Positions 35,707 through 44,936 of a stretch of DNA of 64,000 nt are shown in pieces. A program made the translations under genes and the position numbers. The stretch is from Pseudomonas sp. NC02 (GTDB lineage: Bacteria; Pseudomonadota; Gammaproteobacteria; Pseudomonadales; Pseudomonadaceae), in contig NZ_CP025624.1 in NCBI RefSeq assembly GCF_002874965.1, positions 5,270,001 through 5,334,000 of the forward strand. The letters are read 5' to 3'. The stretch's first letter is position 1. Each line of letters starts with the position of its first letter. The notes beneath the pieces are model-generated. The model searched no databases. It saw only the letters and a list, made by a program, of their open reading frames with translations, and had not been told where the DNA came from.

Positions 35707-35779
35707 TGTGGGAGCTGGCTTGCCTGCGATAGCGGTGTGTCAGTCACCACCGCTATCGCAGGCAAGCCAGCTCCTACAT
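35707..35779. repeat. REP doublet, GAGCTGGCTTGCCTGCG type
   Basis: Arms are the same as those at 25730, with the usual short variable centre. It lies between convergent LysR genes. Confidence 0.9.
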
Positions 35780-35807
35780 TGAATTTGCGGTGCATTCAAA
35801 GGCGCCG

Positions 35808-36650
35808 TCAGGCGGCTTCAATCTGCGGCGGGCGGTTGTTCTGGAAATACTCATGCAAGGCCCGCAACGCCGGCAACTCCAGGGCCTGGGCGGCAAAGCA
35901 CAAGCCCACCCGGCGCGTGGGTGCCGGCAGGTGCCAGGGGCGAATCACCACTCCGGCCCGTTCCGCCGCCAGCGACTGCGGCAACATCGCCACGCCGACA
36001 CCGGCCGCCACCATGTGCAACGCCTGGGTCAACGAACCGGCATGCCCGGCCACCGCCTGGGGCGAGCGGCCGTACAAGGCCATCAGCCGTTGGTGGGAAT
36101 CATGCTGCGGGCAGGTGATCCAGTCTTCGATCGGCGCCCAGGCCTGCTCCTTGCCGCCCGCCGCCATCGGGTGCGCAATCGGCAGTGCCATCACGTAGGA
36201 CTCTTCCCAAAGCGGCAGGAATAATTCGTCCTCGCAGCACATTTCCTCTACCGCCAGGCGCCCCTCTCCTTCGCAGCCTTCCTGCAAGGTCAGCAGCAAA
36301 CCCGGCAGGCCCTGGTGCGCCATGCGCAGGAAAGTTTCGATCTGGCTGTCGGCAATATCCCCTTCCACCCCCAGTTCCAGGGCGATGCGGTTTTCGCGCC
36401 CGCGAAACAAGCGGCTCAATGCGTCGGCCTCGGCCACCATGCGCCGGGCTTGCGGGTACAGCACCCGCGCCTCGTCACTGACCTCGACCCCACGAGGCTG
36501 GCGCAGAAACAGCGCCACGCCCAGTTCTTCTTCCAGTTGCTTGATAGTCACCGACAACGTCGGCTGGCTGATGAACAGGCGCTGGGCGGCGGCGGTGATA
36601 TTGCGTTCCTCGAATACCGCGAGAAACGCCTTGAGATGACGCACATCCAT
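35808..36650 (-). CDS. LysR-family regulator (YnfL/CynR-like subgroup)
   Basis: The 280-residue protein has an HTH at residues 3-55 (LKAFLAVFEERNITAAAQRLFISQPTLSVTIKQLEEELGVALFLRQPRGV). This is the subgroup often labelled nitrogen-assimilation or LysR-type. It is divergent from an SDR gene at 36762, its probable target. Confidence 0.9.
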   Translation of the reverse strand: MDVRHLKAFLAVFEERNITAAAQRLFISQPTLSVTIKQLEEELGVALFLRQPRGVEVSDEARVLYPQARRMVAEADALSRLFRGRENRIALELGVEGDIADSQIETFLRMAHQGLPGLLLTLQEGCEGEGRLAVEEMCCEDELFLPLWEESYVMALPIAHPMAAGGKEQAWAPIEDWITCPQHDSHQRLMALYGRSPQAVAGHAGSLTQALHMVAAGVGVAMLPQSLAAERAGVVIRPWHLPAPTRRVGLCFAAQALELPALRALHEYFQNNRPPQIEAA

Positions 36651-36761
36651 AGTTAATACCGATGACAGACAGAGGAATAAGGCATTTTTCAGCCAGTCGA
36701 GGGCTAAATATACTGCGCGCCACGTTCAGTTATTTGTTTTTCTTATTTCAGGAGTTCCATC

Positions 36762-37487
36762 ATGAGCAAGCCATTGATCATCATCACCGGCGCCAGTTCG
36801 GGCATTGGCGAAGCCACCGCGCGCTTGCTGTCGGCCGCCGGCCACCCGCTGTTGCTGCTGGCCCGCCGCATCGACCGGCTGAATGCGCTGGAGTTGCCGA
36901 ACACCTTGTGTCGCGGTGTCGACATCACCGATCGCGCTGCGCTGGTGGCGGCGGTGAAGGAAGCCGAAGCGCAATTCGGCCCGGCCGATGCACTCATCAA
37001 CAATGCCGGCGTGATGCTGCTGGGCGCGGTCAGCGAACAGGACCCGGCACAGTGGGAGCAGATGCTCGACGTCAACGTGAAAGGCCTGCTGAACGGCATC
37101 CATGCGGTGGCTGGCAGCATGGTCAAGCGCAAGGGCGGCACCATCATCAACGTCAGCTCGGTAGCCGGGCGCAAGACCTTCCCCAACCACGTCGCCTATG
37201 TAGGCACCAAGTTCGCCGTGCATGGAATTTCGGAAAACCTGCGGGAAGAAATGTCGCCGCACAATGTGCGTGTGATCACCATTGCGCCGGGCGCGGTGGA
37301 AACCGAACTGCTGAGCCACACCACCGACGAAGCCATCAAGACCGGCTACCAGGCGTGGAAACAGGACATGGGCGGCACCGTGCTGAGCGCCGATGATGTG
37401 GCTTCGGCGATTGCCTATGCCTACCAGCAGCCGCAGCATGTGTGCATTCGCGAGATCGTGTTGGCGGCGACGCGTCAGCAGCCGTAA
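36762..37487 (+). CDS. SDR-family oxidoreductase
   Basis: The 241-residue SDR has TGASSGIGEATARL at residues 9-22, NNAGVM near 82-87, INVSSVAGRKTFPNHVAYVGTKFAV with the catalytic Ser and YxxxK, and a C-terminal region typical of serine/3-hydroxy-acid dehydrogenase-type SDRs (YdfG-like). AGGAG precedes the ATG. It is divergent from a LysR gene. The substrate is unknown. Confidence 0.92.
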   Translation: MSKPLIIITGASSGIGEATARLLSAAGHPLLLLARRIDRLNALELPNTLCRGVDITDRAALVAAVKEAEAQFGPADALINNAGVMLLGAVSEQDPAQWEQMLDVNVKGLLNGIHAVAGSMVKRKGGTIINVSSVAGRKTFPNHVAYVGTKFAVHGISENLREEMSPHNVRVITIAPGAVETELLSHTTDEAIKTGYQAWKQDMGGTVLSADDVASAIAYAYQQPQHVCIREIVLAATRQQP

Positions 37488-37515
37488 CTCATTCATCAAG
37501 ACAACATCGAACAAA

Positions 37516-37604
37516 TGTGGGAGCGGGCTTGCTCGCGAATGCGGTGGATCAGTCACTGAAATGTTGACTGACACACCGCATTCGCGAGCAAGCCCGCTCC
37601 CACA
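37516..37604. repeat. REP doublet, GCGGGCTTGCTCGCG type
   Basis: Arms and length match those at 1401 and 27561; it separates two convergent genes. Confidence 0.9.
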
Positions 37605-37625
37605 TTTGGATCTCCGGCGCCTGCA

Positions 37626-38843
37626 CTATTTGAGTTCGGCCAAACGCCGCTCGATAAAGCGCTTTTCGGGCACTTGCTGGGTCAATGCCAGCGCCCGTTC
37701 AAACGCTCGCCGCGCGTCCTCCACTCGCCCCAATCGCCGACAAAACTCGCCCCGCGCCGAGTACGCCAGGTGATAGTCCACCAACTCCCCCCGCGCCAGA
37801 ATGCCGTCCACCAATTGCAAACCGGCCTGCGCTCCATCGCGCATCGCAACGGCCACCGCGCGATTCAGCTCGATCACCGGCGATGGCATCGCTCCAAGCA
37901 ACACGTCATACAGCCCGACGATCTGCGGCCAATCAGTCTCATCGGCGCTCACGGCTTCAGCGTGTACCGCCGCAATCGCTGCCTGCAGGCTGTAGGGCCC
38001 GAAGCGGCGTGTGGTCAGGGATTTCTCCACCAGGGCGCATCCTTCAGCAATCAACGACGCATCCCACAGCGAACGGTCCTGCTCATCCAGCAACACCAAC
38101 TCACCGCCGGCCGAAGTGCGTGCCGGGCGCCGGGATTGGTGGAGCAACATCAGCGCCAGCAAGCCCATCACTTCCGGCTCCGGCAACAACTCCATCAGCA
38201 AGCGGCCCAGGCGAATCGCTTCGCGGGTCAGGTCTTCACGGGTCAGGTCGGCGCCCATTGACGCCGAATAGCCTTCGTTGAACACCAGGTAAATCACCCG
38301 CAGCACACTGTCCAGGCGCTCGGGCAACTCCGCCAGGGATGGCACCTGATAGGGGATCTTCGCTTCGCGGATCTTGCCCTTGGCCCGCACGATGCGCTGG
38401 GCGATGCTAGTGGGCGTGGCGAGAAACGCCCGGGCGATTTCCTCGGTGGTGAGGTCGCAGATCTCACGCAAGGTCAGCGCCGCCTGGGCATCCGCCGCCA
38501 GCGCCGGGTGGCAGCAGGTGAAGATCAGGCGCAAGCGGTCGTCTTCCACGTCTTCAACGCTCCAGTCTGCCGCTTCCAGCGCATCAGCTTGCGCCTGCAA
38601 CAACGGGGTAAAACGCGCCTGGCGACGTAAACGGTCGATGGCCTTGAAGCGCCCGGTCGAGACCAGCCAGGCCCGGGGGTTATCCGGCACACCGTCCTGC
38701 CCCCAGCGCTCGACTGCGACGAAGAACGCCTCGTGCAAGGCTTCTTCAGCCAGGTCGAAATCGCCAAGCAAGCGAATCAGGGTCGCCAGGATGCGCCGCG
38801 ATTCGCTGCGATAAACCGCTTCAACCCGGGCCTGCACCGTCAA
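37626..38843 (-). CDS. ECF42-type RNA polymerase sigma factor with C-terminal extension
   Basis: The 405-residue protein is twice the size of a typical ECF sigma. Its first 170 residues hold region 2 (LIRLLGDFDLAEEALHEAFFVAVERW) and region 4 (LTLREICDLTTEEIARAFLATPTSIAQRIVRAKGKI). The remaining part is the helical extension with VFNEGYSASMGADL and the TPR-like tail typical of the ECF42/DUF6596 group. Members are linked to YCII/DGPF proteins, here present in the same operon. The start codon is TTG (or GTG two codons later) and overlaps the preceding stop. Confidence 0.92.
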   Translation of the reverse strand: MTVQARVEAVYRSESRRILATLIRLLGDFDLAEEALHEAFFVAVERWGQDGVPDNPRAWLVSTGRFKAIDRLRRQARFTPLLQAQADALEAADWSVEDVEDDRLRLIFTCCHPALAADAQAALTLREICDLTTEEIARAFLATPTSIAQRIVRAKGKIREAKIPYQVPSLAELPERLDSVLRVIYLVFNEGYSASMGADLTREDLTREAIRLGRLLMELLPEPEVMGLLALMLLHQSRRPARTSAGGELVLLDEQDRSLWDASLIAEGCALVEKSLTTRRFGPYSLQAAIAAVHAEAVSADETDWPQIVGLYDVLLGAMPSPVIELNRAVAVAMRDGAQAGLQLVDGILARGELVDYHLAYSARGEFCRRLGRVEDARRAFERALALTQQVPEKRFIERRLAELK

Positions 38844-39322
38844 TCGCGCAGGCCTTCGGTCACCAGCGTCACCAGCCGGTCGAGGCTCTGTCCCCAGCCC
38901 TCGTGAAAGCCCATGGCTTCGTGGGCCTGCTTGGTTTCGGCGCTCCAGTGCATGGCGCGGGCGGTGTACAGGGTCTTGCCGTCGACATCTTCAAAGGTGA
39001 CTTCGGCGGTCATGAATGGCTGGCCCGAAGGGATCCAGCCGGGGGTGAAGGCGTCGGTAAACACCAGCCGACTGGGGGCGGTAATCTCCAGGAATACGCC
39101 CTGGGTCGGGTATTCGCTGCCGTCCGGCGCGCGCATCAGCGTGCGAAATTGCCCACCCACCCAAAGGTCCATTTCGCACTCGGGAGTGGTCATGCCGTGT
39201 GGGCCCCACCACTGCTGCAACAAGGCCGGCTCGGTCCAGGCGCGAAACACGCGGCTGCGAGGGGCATCAATCAAGCGACTGATGGACAGTTCAAATTCGG
39301 CGGGTTTGGGTTGAATGCTCAT
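38840..39322 (-). CDS. SRPBCC/AHSA1-type protein
   Basis: The 160-residue product has the START-like AHSA1 pattern: SISRLIDAPRSRVFRAWTEPALLQQWWGPHGM at the start, GGQFRTLMRAPDGSEYPTQGVFLEI in the middle and a C-terminal helix (EGWGQSLDRLVTLVTE). Such proteins have a hydrophobic ligand pocket. GGAGGTTTCCC precedes the ATG. It overlaps the sigma gene by 4 bp (TTGA), so the two are in one operon. Confidence 0.92.
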   Translation of the reverse strand: MSIQPKPAEFELSISRLIDAPRSRVFRAWTEPALLQQWWGPHGMTTPECEMDLWVGGQFRTLMRAPDGSEYPTQGVFLEITAPSRLVFTDAFTPGWIPSGQPFMTAEVTFEDVDGKTLYTARAMHWSAETKQAHEAMGFHEGWGQSLDRLVTLVTEGLRD

Positions 39323-39351
39323 GGGAAACCTCCTGGGTTTTATTGTTGTGA

Positions 39352-39696
39352 TCAGAGATTCAATTCACGCACTGGGCGCACTTCCACACTGCCGACCCGG
39401 GCCGCCGGTATGCCGCCGGCCACCTGGATCGCTTCATTCAGGTCCTTGGCTTCGATCAGGTAAAACCCGGCGAGCTGCTCCTTGGTTTCGGCAAACGGCC
39501 CGTCGGTGATCGACAACTTGCCATTGCGCATGCGCACGGTGGTGGCGGTGCTCACCGACTCCAGCGGTTCGGCGGCGAGCATGCGCCCGCTGGCCTGCAC
39601 GGACTGGCCATAGGCGAAACATTCCGGGTCCTTGGGGCTGTCGGGCGAATCGTGCAGCACCTGTTCGTTGCTATAGATCAGGCAGAGGTATTTCAT
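39352..39696 (-). CDS. YCII/DGPF domain protein
   Basis: The 114-residue product begins MKYLCLIYSNEQ and contains ITDGPFAETKEQLAGFYLIE, the DGPF signature of the YCII-related family that partners ECF42 sigma factors. It ends in a conserved PVREL segment. The reaction is unknown. It lies 29 bp before the SRPBCC gene on the same strand, inside the sigma operon, and is likely under the sigma factor's control. Confidence 0.92.
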   Translation of the reverse strand: MKYLCLIYSNEQVLHDSPDSPKDPECFAYGQSVQASGRMLAAEPLESVSTATTVRMRNGKLSITDGPFAETKEQLAGFYLIEAKDLNEAIQVAGGIPAARVGSVEVRPVRELNL

Positions 39697-39738
39697 GGGA
39701 TTCTCCGTTTTCGGACAACTGACTATAGTTCGCGGCGC

Positions 39739-40158
39739 TCAAGGTTTCAGGTCGAACAGACCGGCGCCGGTTTCCATGTCGAACGGTGCCGACCAATGTT
39801 CATGCACCACTTTCCACTCGCCGCCAACGCGTTGGTAGCCGGCGCTGACGCGCATCCAGCAGGTCTTGAGTACGCCGTCGGGCCCGGTGCCGCCACAGTG
39901 CGCGAGCCAGTGGGCAAAGGCGCTGTTATCGCCGGCGACGATACGCATCTCATGGAAGTCAAAGACCCCAGGGCCCGGGCAGAACTCCATGCACGCCTTC
40001 CAGTGCGCCTGATAGGCGGCCTTGCCCTTGAACTGCAGGGCGCTAACGGCGTCGAACGCGACGATATCGTCGGCGTAAAAGCTGACTATTTTCTCGACAT
40101 CCTTGGCGGTGACCGCCTGTTTCCATTGTTCGATCAAGCTGCTGATTGCGGTGCTCAT
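39739..40158 (-). CDS. NTF2/SnoaL-like protein
   Basis: The start is the ATG at 40158, with AAGGAG 8 bases upstream. The 139-residue product has the SnoaL-like cone fold signature: IEQWKQAVTAKDVEKIVSFYADDIVAFD at the start and a C-terminal WKVVHEHWSAPFD. Family members are binding proteins or isomerases/hydrolases of varied type. It is the first gene of the series NTF2-like, YCII, SRPBCC, sigma. Confidence 0.9.
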   Translation of the reverse strand: MSTAISSLIEQWKQAVTAKDVEKIVSFYADDIVAFDAVSALQFKGKAAYQAHWKACMEFCPGPGVFDFHEMRIVAGDNSAFAHWLAHCGGTGPDGVLKTCWMRVSAGYQRVGGEWKVVHEHWSAPFDMETGAGLFDLKP

Positions 40159-40304
40159 GGCGATACTCCTTGCGGGAAAAATCACTGAAGACCCCCTTAG
40201 TCGACTGAGCCCCGGGCCAATCGACAGTCCCGCAAAAAATAATTGCGACTACCGCAAACCCGCTAGAATCCGCGCTTCTTTGTAGGATTTCGGATGCTAC
40301 GCCG

Positions 40305-40790
40305 ATGGAAACCCGCCTCGTCGCCTATCAGACGTTGACTGCCCTGCAACAACAGCAACTCAACGCCCTGGAAGTGCATCCCGAACAACTGGGTTTTTCC
40401 GGCGATATCTACTGTGCGCTGAACACCCTGCTGGTCAATCCGAATCCCGGCGTGGCAGGCTTTGCGTTACTCGCCGACGCGATTCCCGTGGCCTTCCTGC
40501 TGCTCAAACGCCCACCCTGCCTGCCCCATTGGGCGGATGAACACAGCGCCACGCTGCACGCGTTGCAAGTCGATCGCCATCAGCAAGGCCTGGGGTTTGG
40601 CAAAGCCTGCCTGCAAGCCCTCCCCGCCGCCGCGCGCCTGGTCTGGCCGCAGATCAAGGCACTGGAGCTGTCGGTGGACACGGATAATGTGGCGGCGATG
40701 GGGCTGTATTTGCAGCAGGGCTGGGTGGACAGCGGGGAGGCGTATAAGGGGCGGATTGGGTATGAGCGCCGGTTGGCGTGGGTGTTTTAA
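40305..40790 (+). CDS. GNAT-family N-acetyltransferase
   Basis: The 161-residue protein has the acetyl-CoA-binding block in LHALQVDRHQQGLGFGKACLQAL (the QxxGxG/A signature) near residue 85-107, and a C-terminal strand ALELSVDTDNVAAMGLYLQQGWVDSG. It is likely a small-molecule or peptide N-acetyltransferase; the substrate is unknown. It lies 20 bp upstream of the PPOX-type gene on the same strand. Confidence 0.88.
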   Translation: METRLVAYQTLTALQQQQLNALEVHPEQLGFSGDIYCALNTLLVNPNPGVAGFALLADAIPVAFLLLKRPPCLPHWADEHSATLHALQVDRHQQGLGFGKACLQALPAAARLVWPQIKALELSVDTDNVAAMGLYLQQGWVDSGEAYKGRIGYERRLAWVF

Positions 40791-40810
40791 ACAATAAGGA
40801 GCTGGTGAAG

Positions 40811-41416
40811 ATGCTAACAACCCTGGAACAACTCGAATCCCTCTACGGCCTGCCCCACGAACGGGCCGTGCGCAAGGAAATCCCGTTTCTCAACGAGGAT
40901 TACCAGGCCATGGTCCGCGCGTCACCCTTGGTGGTGGTGAGTTCATCCGGCCCGGACGGCATCGACGGTTCGCCCCGTGGCGACGTGCCAGGTTTTGTAC
41001 GAATCATCGACGAGCGCACGTTGGCGATTCCGGATCGGCCGGGGAATAACCGCCTCGACACCCTGCGTAATCTGGTGGTGGACCCGCGTATAGCGTTGCT
41101 GTTCATCATCCCGGGCATTGGCGAGACGTTGCGGGTCAATGGCCGGGCGCAGATTTCCATCGAGCCTGAGTTGCTGGAGAGCTTTGCGGTAAATGGCAAA
41201 GCGGCCCGTTCGGTGATTCTGGTGCAGGTGGAGGCGGCGTATTTCCATTGCTCCAAAGCCTTTGTGCGCTCCGATTGCTGGAACCCGGAAAAGCACTTGG
41301 ATCGCTCGGCACTGCCCTCCGCCGGGGCGTTTCACAAGCGCTTGAATGATGGGGCGTTCGACGCCGAAGCCTATGACCGCGAGATGCCGGAGCGGGTCAA
41401 GGCCACGCTGTATTGA
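40811..41416 (+). CDS. PPOX-type FMN-dependent flavoprotein (MSMEG_1061-like)
   Basis: The ATG at 40811 has AAGGAG 10 bases upstream. The 201-residue protein has the split-barrel PNPOx pattern (VVVSSSGPDGIDGSPRGDVPGFVRIIDERTLAIPDRPGNNRLDTLRNLV) and a C-terminal HCSKAFVRSDCW typical of the subgroup. It binds FMN and probably reduces small substrates. It closely follows the GNAT gene and may be co-transcribed. Confidence 0.88.
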   Translation: MLTTLEQLESLYGLPHERAVRKEIPFLNEDYQAMVRASPLVVVSSSGPDGIDGSPRGDVPGFVRIIDERTLAIPDRPGNNRLDTLRNLVVDPRIALLFIIPGIGETLRVNGRAQISIEPELLESFAVNGKAARSVILVQVEAAYFHCSKAFVRSDCWNPEKHLDRSALPSAGAFHKRLNDGAFDAEAYDREMPERVKATLY

Positions 41417-41425
41417 GAGGCCATT

Positions 41426-41451
41426 GCAGGAGCGAACGTGCTCGCTCCTGC
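41426..41451. terminator. Bidirectional hairpin between convergent genes
   Basis: GCAGGAGCGA and TCGCTCCTGC form a 10-bp stem around a 6-base loop, midway between two convergent stop codons. It lacks a T tract; it could be a half-REP or a weak bidirectional terminator. Confidence 0.5.
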
Positions 41452-41462
41452 CGGTGGCGCGG

Positions 41463-41948
41463 TCAGGCGGATTCGGCGTTGATCGGGATCCAGATTTCCA
41501 CGGAGCCCGTGCCTTTACCCACATCGAAATCGGCGCTGTAGCGCTCAAAATCAGCCCCGACCACCTTGTACCCGGAGACCGGCAGCCATTCGAACATGAT
41601 GCGTTCATAGGTCTGCGCCAGCGCCTGCACCGGGCCAAAATGCGGGAACACGGCATAGCGATGGGCCGGGATTTCAATCGACTGGAAGTTGCTCGGTACA
41701 TCGCCCTTGGCCGGTACTTCAACGCCGGCCAGGTAGTCAAATTCATCGTGTTTGGCGTTGTGGCACACGCCATAGGTTACGCCGCCGACGCGTTTCTTGA
41801 TCTCTTTGAAGCAGCTGTCGAACAGCTCCCACAACTTGGGAATATCGCCAATCGTGGCCTTTGAATAACGCCCTTGCACACCCGCGATCACCAGGGCCTT
41901 GCCCTCTTCCATGCGCGGCTGTAACGGCAGTTTTGTCTGTTGATCCAT
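41463..41948 (-). CDS. GyrI-like effector-binding domain protein
   Basis: The start at 41948 has AAGGAG upstream; a longer in-frame start at 42041 adds 31 unlikely residues. The 161-residue product is a stand-alone GyrI/AraC-effector-binding domain: VAGVQGRYSKATIGDIPKLWELF at the start, YGVCHNAKHDEFDYLAGVEV in the middle and the C-terminal VEIWIPINAES. It has no DNA-binding part. Such proteins bind small molecules; a specific role is not known. Confidence 0.88.
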   Translation of the reverse strand: MDQQTKLPLQPRMEEGKALVIAGVQGRYSKATIGDIPKLWELFDSCFKEIKKRVGGVTYGVCHNAKHDEFDYLAGVEVPAKGDVPSNFQSIEIPAHRYAVFPHFGPVQALAQTYERIMFEWLPVSGYKVVGADFERYSADFDVGKGTGSVEIWIPINAESA

Positions 41949-42144
41949 CTGAACAGTCTCCTTCTTATGAGGGAACAAACCCGCGTCGAGTATAGGGGCA
42001 TATCCCCGTCGCACTCCAAACAGAAATTTTTCCCACAGCATCTGGACAATTGGCCATCACCGACCGTATTGTCTGCCCCGCAGGCCACCGCAGTGGCCGA
42101 CGTCGCTCGGACGGTTCCGGGCGCTTACGTATTTCGAGGCAACA

Positions 42145-43362
42145 ATGGCCGAACCCCGTTCGCCGCGCCGCTTTGCGCGCATAGATCGACTCCCCCCTTA
42201 CGTGTTCAATATCACTGCCGAGTTGAAGATGGCTGCGCGTCGGCGCGGCGAAGACATCATCGACTTGAGCATGGGTAACCCGGACGGCGCCACTCCACCG
42301 CACATCGTGGAAAAAATGGTCACCGTCGCCCAACGCGAAGACACCCACGGTTACTCCACTTCCAAAGGCATTCCGCGGCTGCGCCGGGCGATTTCGCGCT
42401 GGTACAAAGACCGCTACGAAGTGGACATCGACCCGGAAACCGAAGCCATCGTGACCATCGGTTCCAAGGAAGGCCTGGCGCACTTGATGCTGGCCACCCT
42501 GGACCAGGGCGACACGGTGCTGGTGCCCAACCCCAGCTACCCGATTCACATCTACGGTGCCGTGATTGCCGGCGCCCAGGTGCGTTCGGTGCCGCTGATT
42601 CCGGGGGTGGACTTCTTCGCTGAACTGGAACGTGCGATTCGTGGCTCGATCCCCAAGCCGAAGATGATGATCCTCGGCTTCCCGTCCAACCCCACCGCAC
42701 AGTGCGTGGAGCTGGACTTCTTCGAACGGGTGATCGCCCTGGCCAAGCAGTACGACGTGCTGGTGGTGCATGACCTGGCCTACGCCGACATCGTCTACGA
42801 CGGCTGGAAAGCTCCGTCGATCATGCAAGTGCCGGGCGCCAAGGATATCGCGGTGGAGTTTTTCACCCTGTCCAAGAGCTACAACATGGCCGGCTGGCGC
42901 ATCGGTTTCATGGTGGGCAACCCGGAACTGGTCAACGCCCTGGCGCGGATCAAGAGTTACCACGACTACGGCACCTTCACCCCGCTGCAAGTCGCGGCGA
43001 TTGCGGCGCTGGAAGGCGATCAGCAGTGCGTGAAAGACATTGCCGAGCAGTACCGCCAGCGCCGTAACGTGCTGGTGAAAGGCCTGCATGAGCTGGGCTG
43101 GATGGTCGAGAACCCGAAGGCGTCGATGTACGTCTGGGCGAAGATTCCCGAGGCGTATGCCGCGATGGGCTCGCTGGAGTTTGCCAAGAAGCTGCTGCTT
43201 GAGGCGAAGGTGTGTGTGTCGCCGGGGATTGGCTTTGGTGAGTATGGTGACGACCACGTGCGCTTTGCACTGATCGAAAACCAGGACCGGATTCGCCAGG
43301 CGGTGCGGGGCATCCGGGCGATGTTCCGGGCGGATGGGCTGGTCAAGAAAGCTGACGCCTGA
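42145..43362 (+). CDS. alaC: Alanine/2-oxoglutarate aminotransferase
   Basis: The 405-residue class I aminotransferase has [14 protein letters not shown] near the start, [10 protein letters not shown] in the substrate-binding region, [17 protein letters not shown] and the PLP lysine in [16 protein letters not shown]. Length and motifs match AlaC, which makes alanine from pyruvate and glutamate. It is monocistronic; a long palindromic repeat follows the stop. Confidence 0.9.
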   Translation: MAEPRSPRRFARIDRLPPYVFNITAELKMAARRRGEDIIDLSMGNPDGATPPHIVEKMVTVAQREDTHGYSTSKGIPRLRRAISRWYKDRYEVDIDPETEAIVTIGSKEGLAHLMLATLDQGDTVLVPNPSYPIHIYGAVIAGAQVRSVPLIPGVDFFAELERAIRGSIPKPKMMILGFPSNPTAQCVELDFFERVIALAKQYDVLVVHDLAYADIVYDGWKAPSIMQVPGAKDIAVEFFTLSKSYNMAGWRIGFMVGNPELVNALARIKSYHDYGTFTPLQVAAIAALEGDQQCVKDIAEQYRQRRNVLVKGLHELGWMVENPKASMYVWAKIPEAYAAMGSLEFAKKLLLEAKVCVSPGIGFGEYGDDHVRFALIENQDRIRQAVRGIRAMFRADGLVKKADA

Positions 43363-43382
43363 CCCGATCCAACGGCAGGAAT

Positions 43383-43487
43383 GATCGTTCCCACGCTCTG
43401 CGTGGGAATGCCGCCTTGGACGCTCTGCGTCCGCTTGTGACGCGGAGCGTCACAGGATGCGTTCCCACGCGGAGCGTGGGAACGATC
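43383..43487. repeat. Long palindromic repeat, GTTCCCACGCTC type
   Basis: It begins and ends with GATCGTTCCCACGCTC and its complement, so the whole 105-bp unit is an inverted repeat with inner arms GACGCTCTGCGTC/GACGCGGAGCGTC. It is the second copy of the family seen at 30462 and 63429, and lies between two convergent genes. Confidence 0.9.
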
Positions 43488-43496
43488 ACTTACCGC

Positions 43497-44852
43497 CTAG
43501 ACCACCAGCGACAGCAACATGATAAAGCCCAACGCCACCACCGACAGAATGGTCTCCATCGCCGTCCAGGTCTTGAACGTCTCGGCCACGGTCATATTGA
43601 AGTACTGCTTCACCAGCCAGAACCCCGCATCGTTGACGTGAGACAGCACCAGCGAGCCCGCCCCCGTCGCCAATACCAGCAACTCGCGGTTCACCCCCGG
43701 AATCATCCCCACCACCGGCACCACAATGCCGGCACCGGTAATGGTCGCCACCGTCGCAGAACCGGTAGCCACACGAATCACCGCCGCCACCAGCCAGGCC
43801 AGCAGGATCGGGTTGATCTGCGCGGTCACCGCCATATGGCCGATCACATCACCTACGCCGCTGGTCACCAGCATCTGCTTGAAGCCACCACCGGCGCCGA
43901 TGATCAGGATGATCGCAGCCGTCGGCGCCAGGCTGGCGTCGAGCAGCTTGAGGATTTGCTTGGAGCCAATGCCCTGGCGATGGCCAAAGGTGTACAGCGA
44001 CAACAGCAAGGCCAGCAGCAAGGCGGTGATCGGGTGACCGATCATGTCCATCCAGTTGCGGATCACGTGGCCGTCCGGCAGGGCGACGTCGGCGAAGGTT
44101 TTCAGCAACATCAGGAACACCGGCAACAGCACGGTGATCAGGGTGATGCTGAAGCTCGGCAGGGTCTTGGATTCCGGTTGCTCACTGGCCAGTTGGTCTA
44201 CCAGTTCCTGGGACGGGTTGCCCGGAATGTACTTGGCGATAAACGAACCGTAGAGCGGGCCGGCGATGATCGCCGTAGGCAGCGCGACGATCAGGCCGTA
44301 GAGAATGGTCTTGCCGATGTCGGCACCGAACACGCCGATCGCCAGCAGCGGGCCCGGGTGCGGTGGCACCAGGCCGTGCACCGCCGACAGGCCGGCCAGC
44401 AGCGGAATGCCGATCTTGATCAGCGACACACCGGTACGGCGCGCAACGATAAACACCAGCGGGATCAGCAACACAAAACCGATCTCGAAGAACAGCGGAA
44501 TGCCCACCAGGAACGCGGCGAACATCATTGCCCACTGCACCTTCTCCTTGCCGAAGGCCCGCACCAGGGTTTGCGCGATCTGATCGGCACCGCCGGAATC
44601 GGCCATCATCTTGCCGAGCATCGTACCCAGCGCGAGGATAATCCCGACAAAGCCGAGCACCCCGCCGAAGCCGTCCTGGAAGGCCTTGATGATCTTGTCC
44701 ACGGGCATGCCCGAGGTCAGGCCGAGAAAGCCTGCGGCGATGATCAGCGCAATGAACGGGTGGACTCTGAACCGGGTGATCAACACGATCAGGCCGATGA
44801 TGGTCACCACTGCATCGAGCAGCAGATAGGTATCGTGGGACAAGCCAAACAT
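43497..44852 (-). CDS. gntT: Gluconate:H+ symporter
   Basis: The 451-residue protein has about 12 membrane helices and the GntP-family features: TRFRVHPFIALIIAAGFLG near the N-terminus, GGFKQMLVTSGVGDVIG in the middle, and ATVATITGAGIVVPV near the end. It imports gluconate. Downstream of gntK on the same strand, it is separated from it by an 84-bp spacer that contains a GntR-type operator. Confidence 0.92.
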   Translation of the reverse strand: MFGLSHDTYLLLDAVVTIIGLIVLITRFRVHPFIALIIAAGFLGLTSGMPVDKIIKAFQDGFGGVLGFVGIILALGTMLGKMMADSGGADQIAQTLVRAFGKEKVQWAMMFAAFLVGIPLFFEIGFVLLIPLVFIVARRTGVSLIKIGIPLLAGLSAVHGLVPPHPGPLLAIGVFGADIGKTILYGLIVALPTAIIAGPLYGSFIAKYIPGNPSQELVDQLASEQPESKTLPSFSITLITVLLPVFLMLLKTFADVALPDGHVIRNWMDMIGHPITALLLALLLSLYTFGHRQGIGSKQILKLLDASLAPTAAIILIIGAGGGFKQMLVTSGVGDVIGHMAVTAQINPILLAWLVAAVIRVATGSATVATITGAGIVVPVVGMIPGVNRELLVLATGAGSLVLSHVNDAGFWLVKQYFNMTVAETFKTWTAMETILSVVALGFIMLLSLVV

Positions 44853-44909
44853 GGGGGTCTCTCCTGTTTGTTGTTGTTATTAAAGCCGGTAAAAAATTCA
44901 GTGCAGGCG

Positions 44910-44921
44910 GACAGCGCTATC
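44910..44921. promoter_or_regulatory. GntR-type operator in gntK-gntT spacer
   Basis: GACAGCGCTATC is a near-palindrome with a central AGCGCT core, matching the two sites upstream of gntK/gntR. Its position suggests a second GntR-controlled promoter for gntT. Confidence 0.65.
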
Positions 44922-44936
44922 TTGTCCGGCAAAAAA

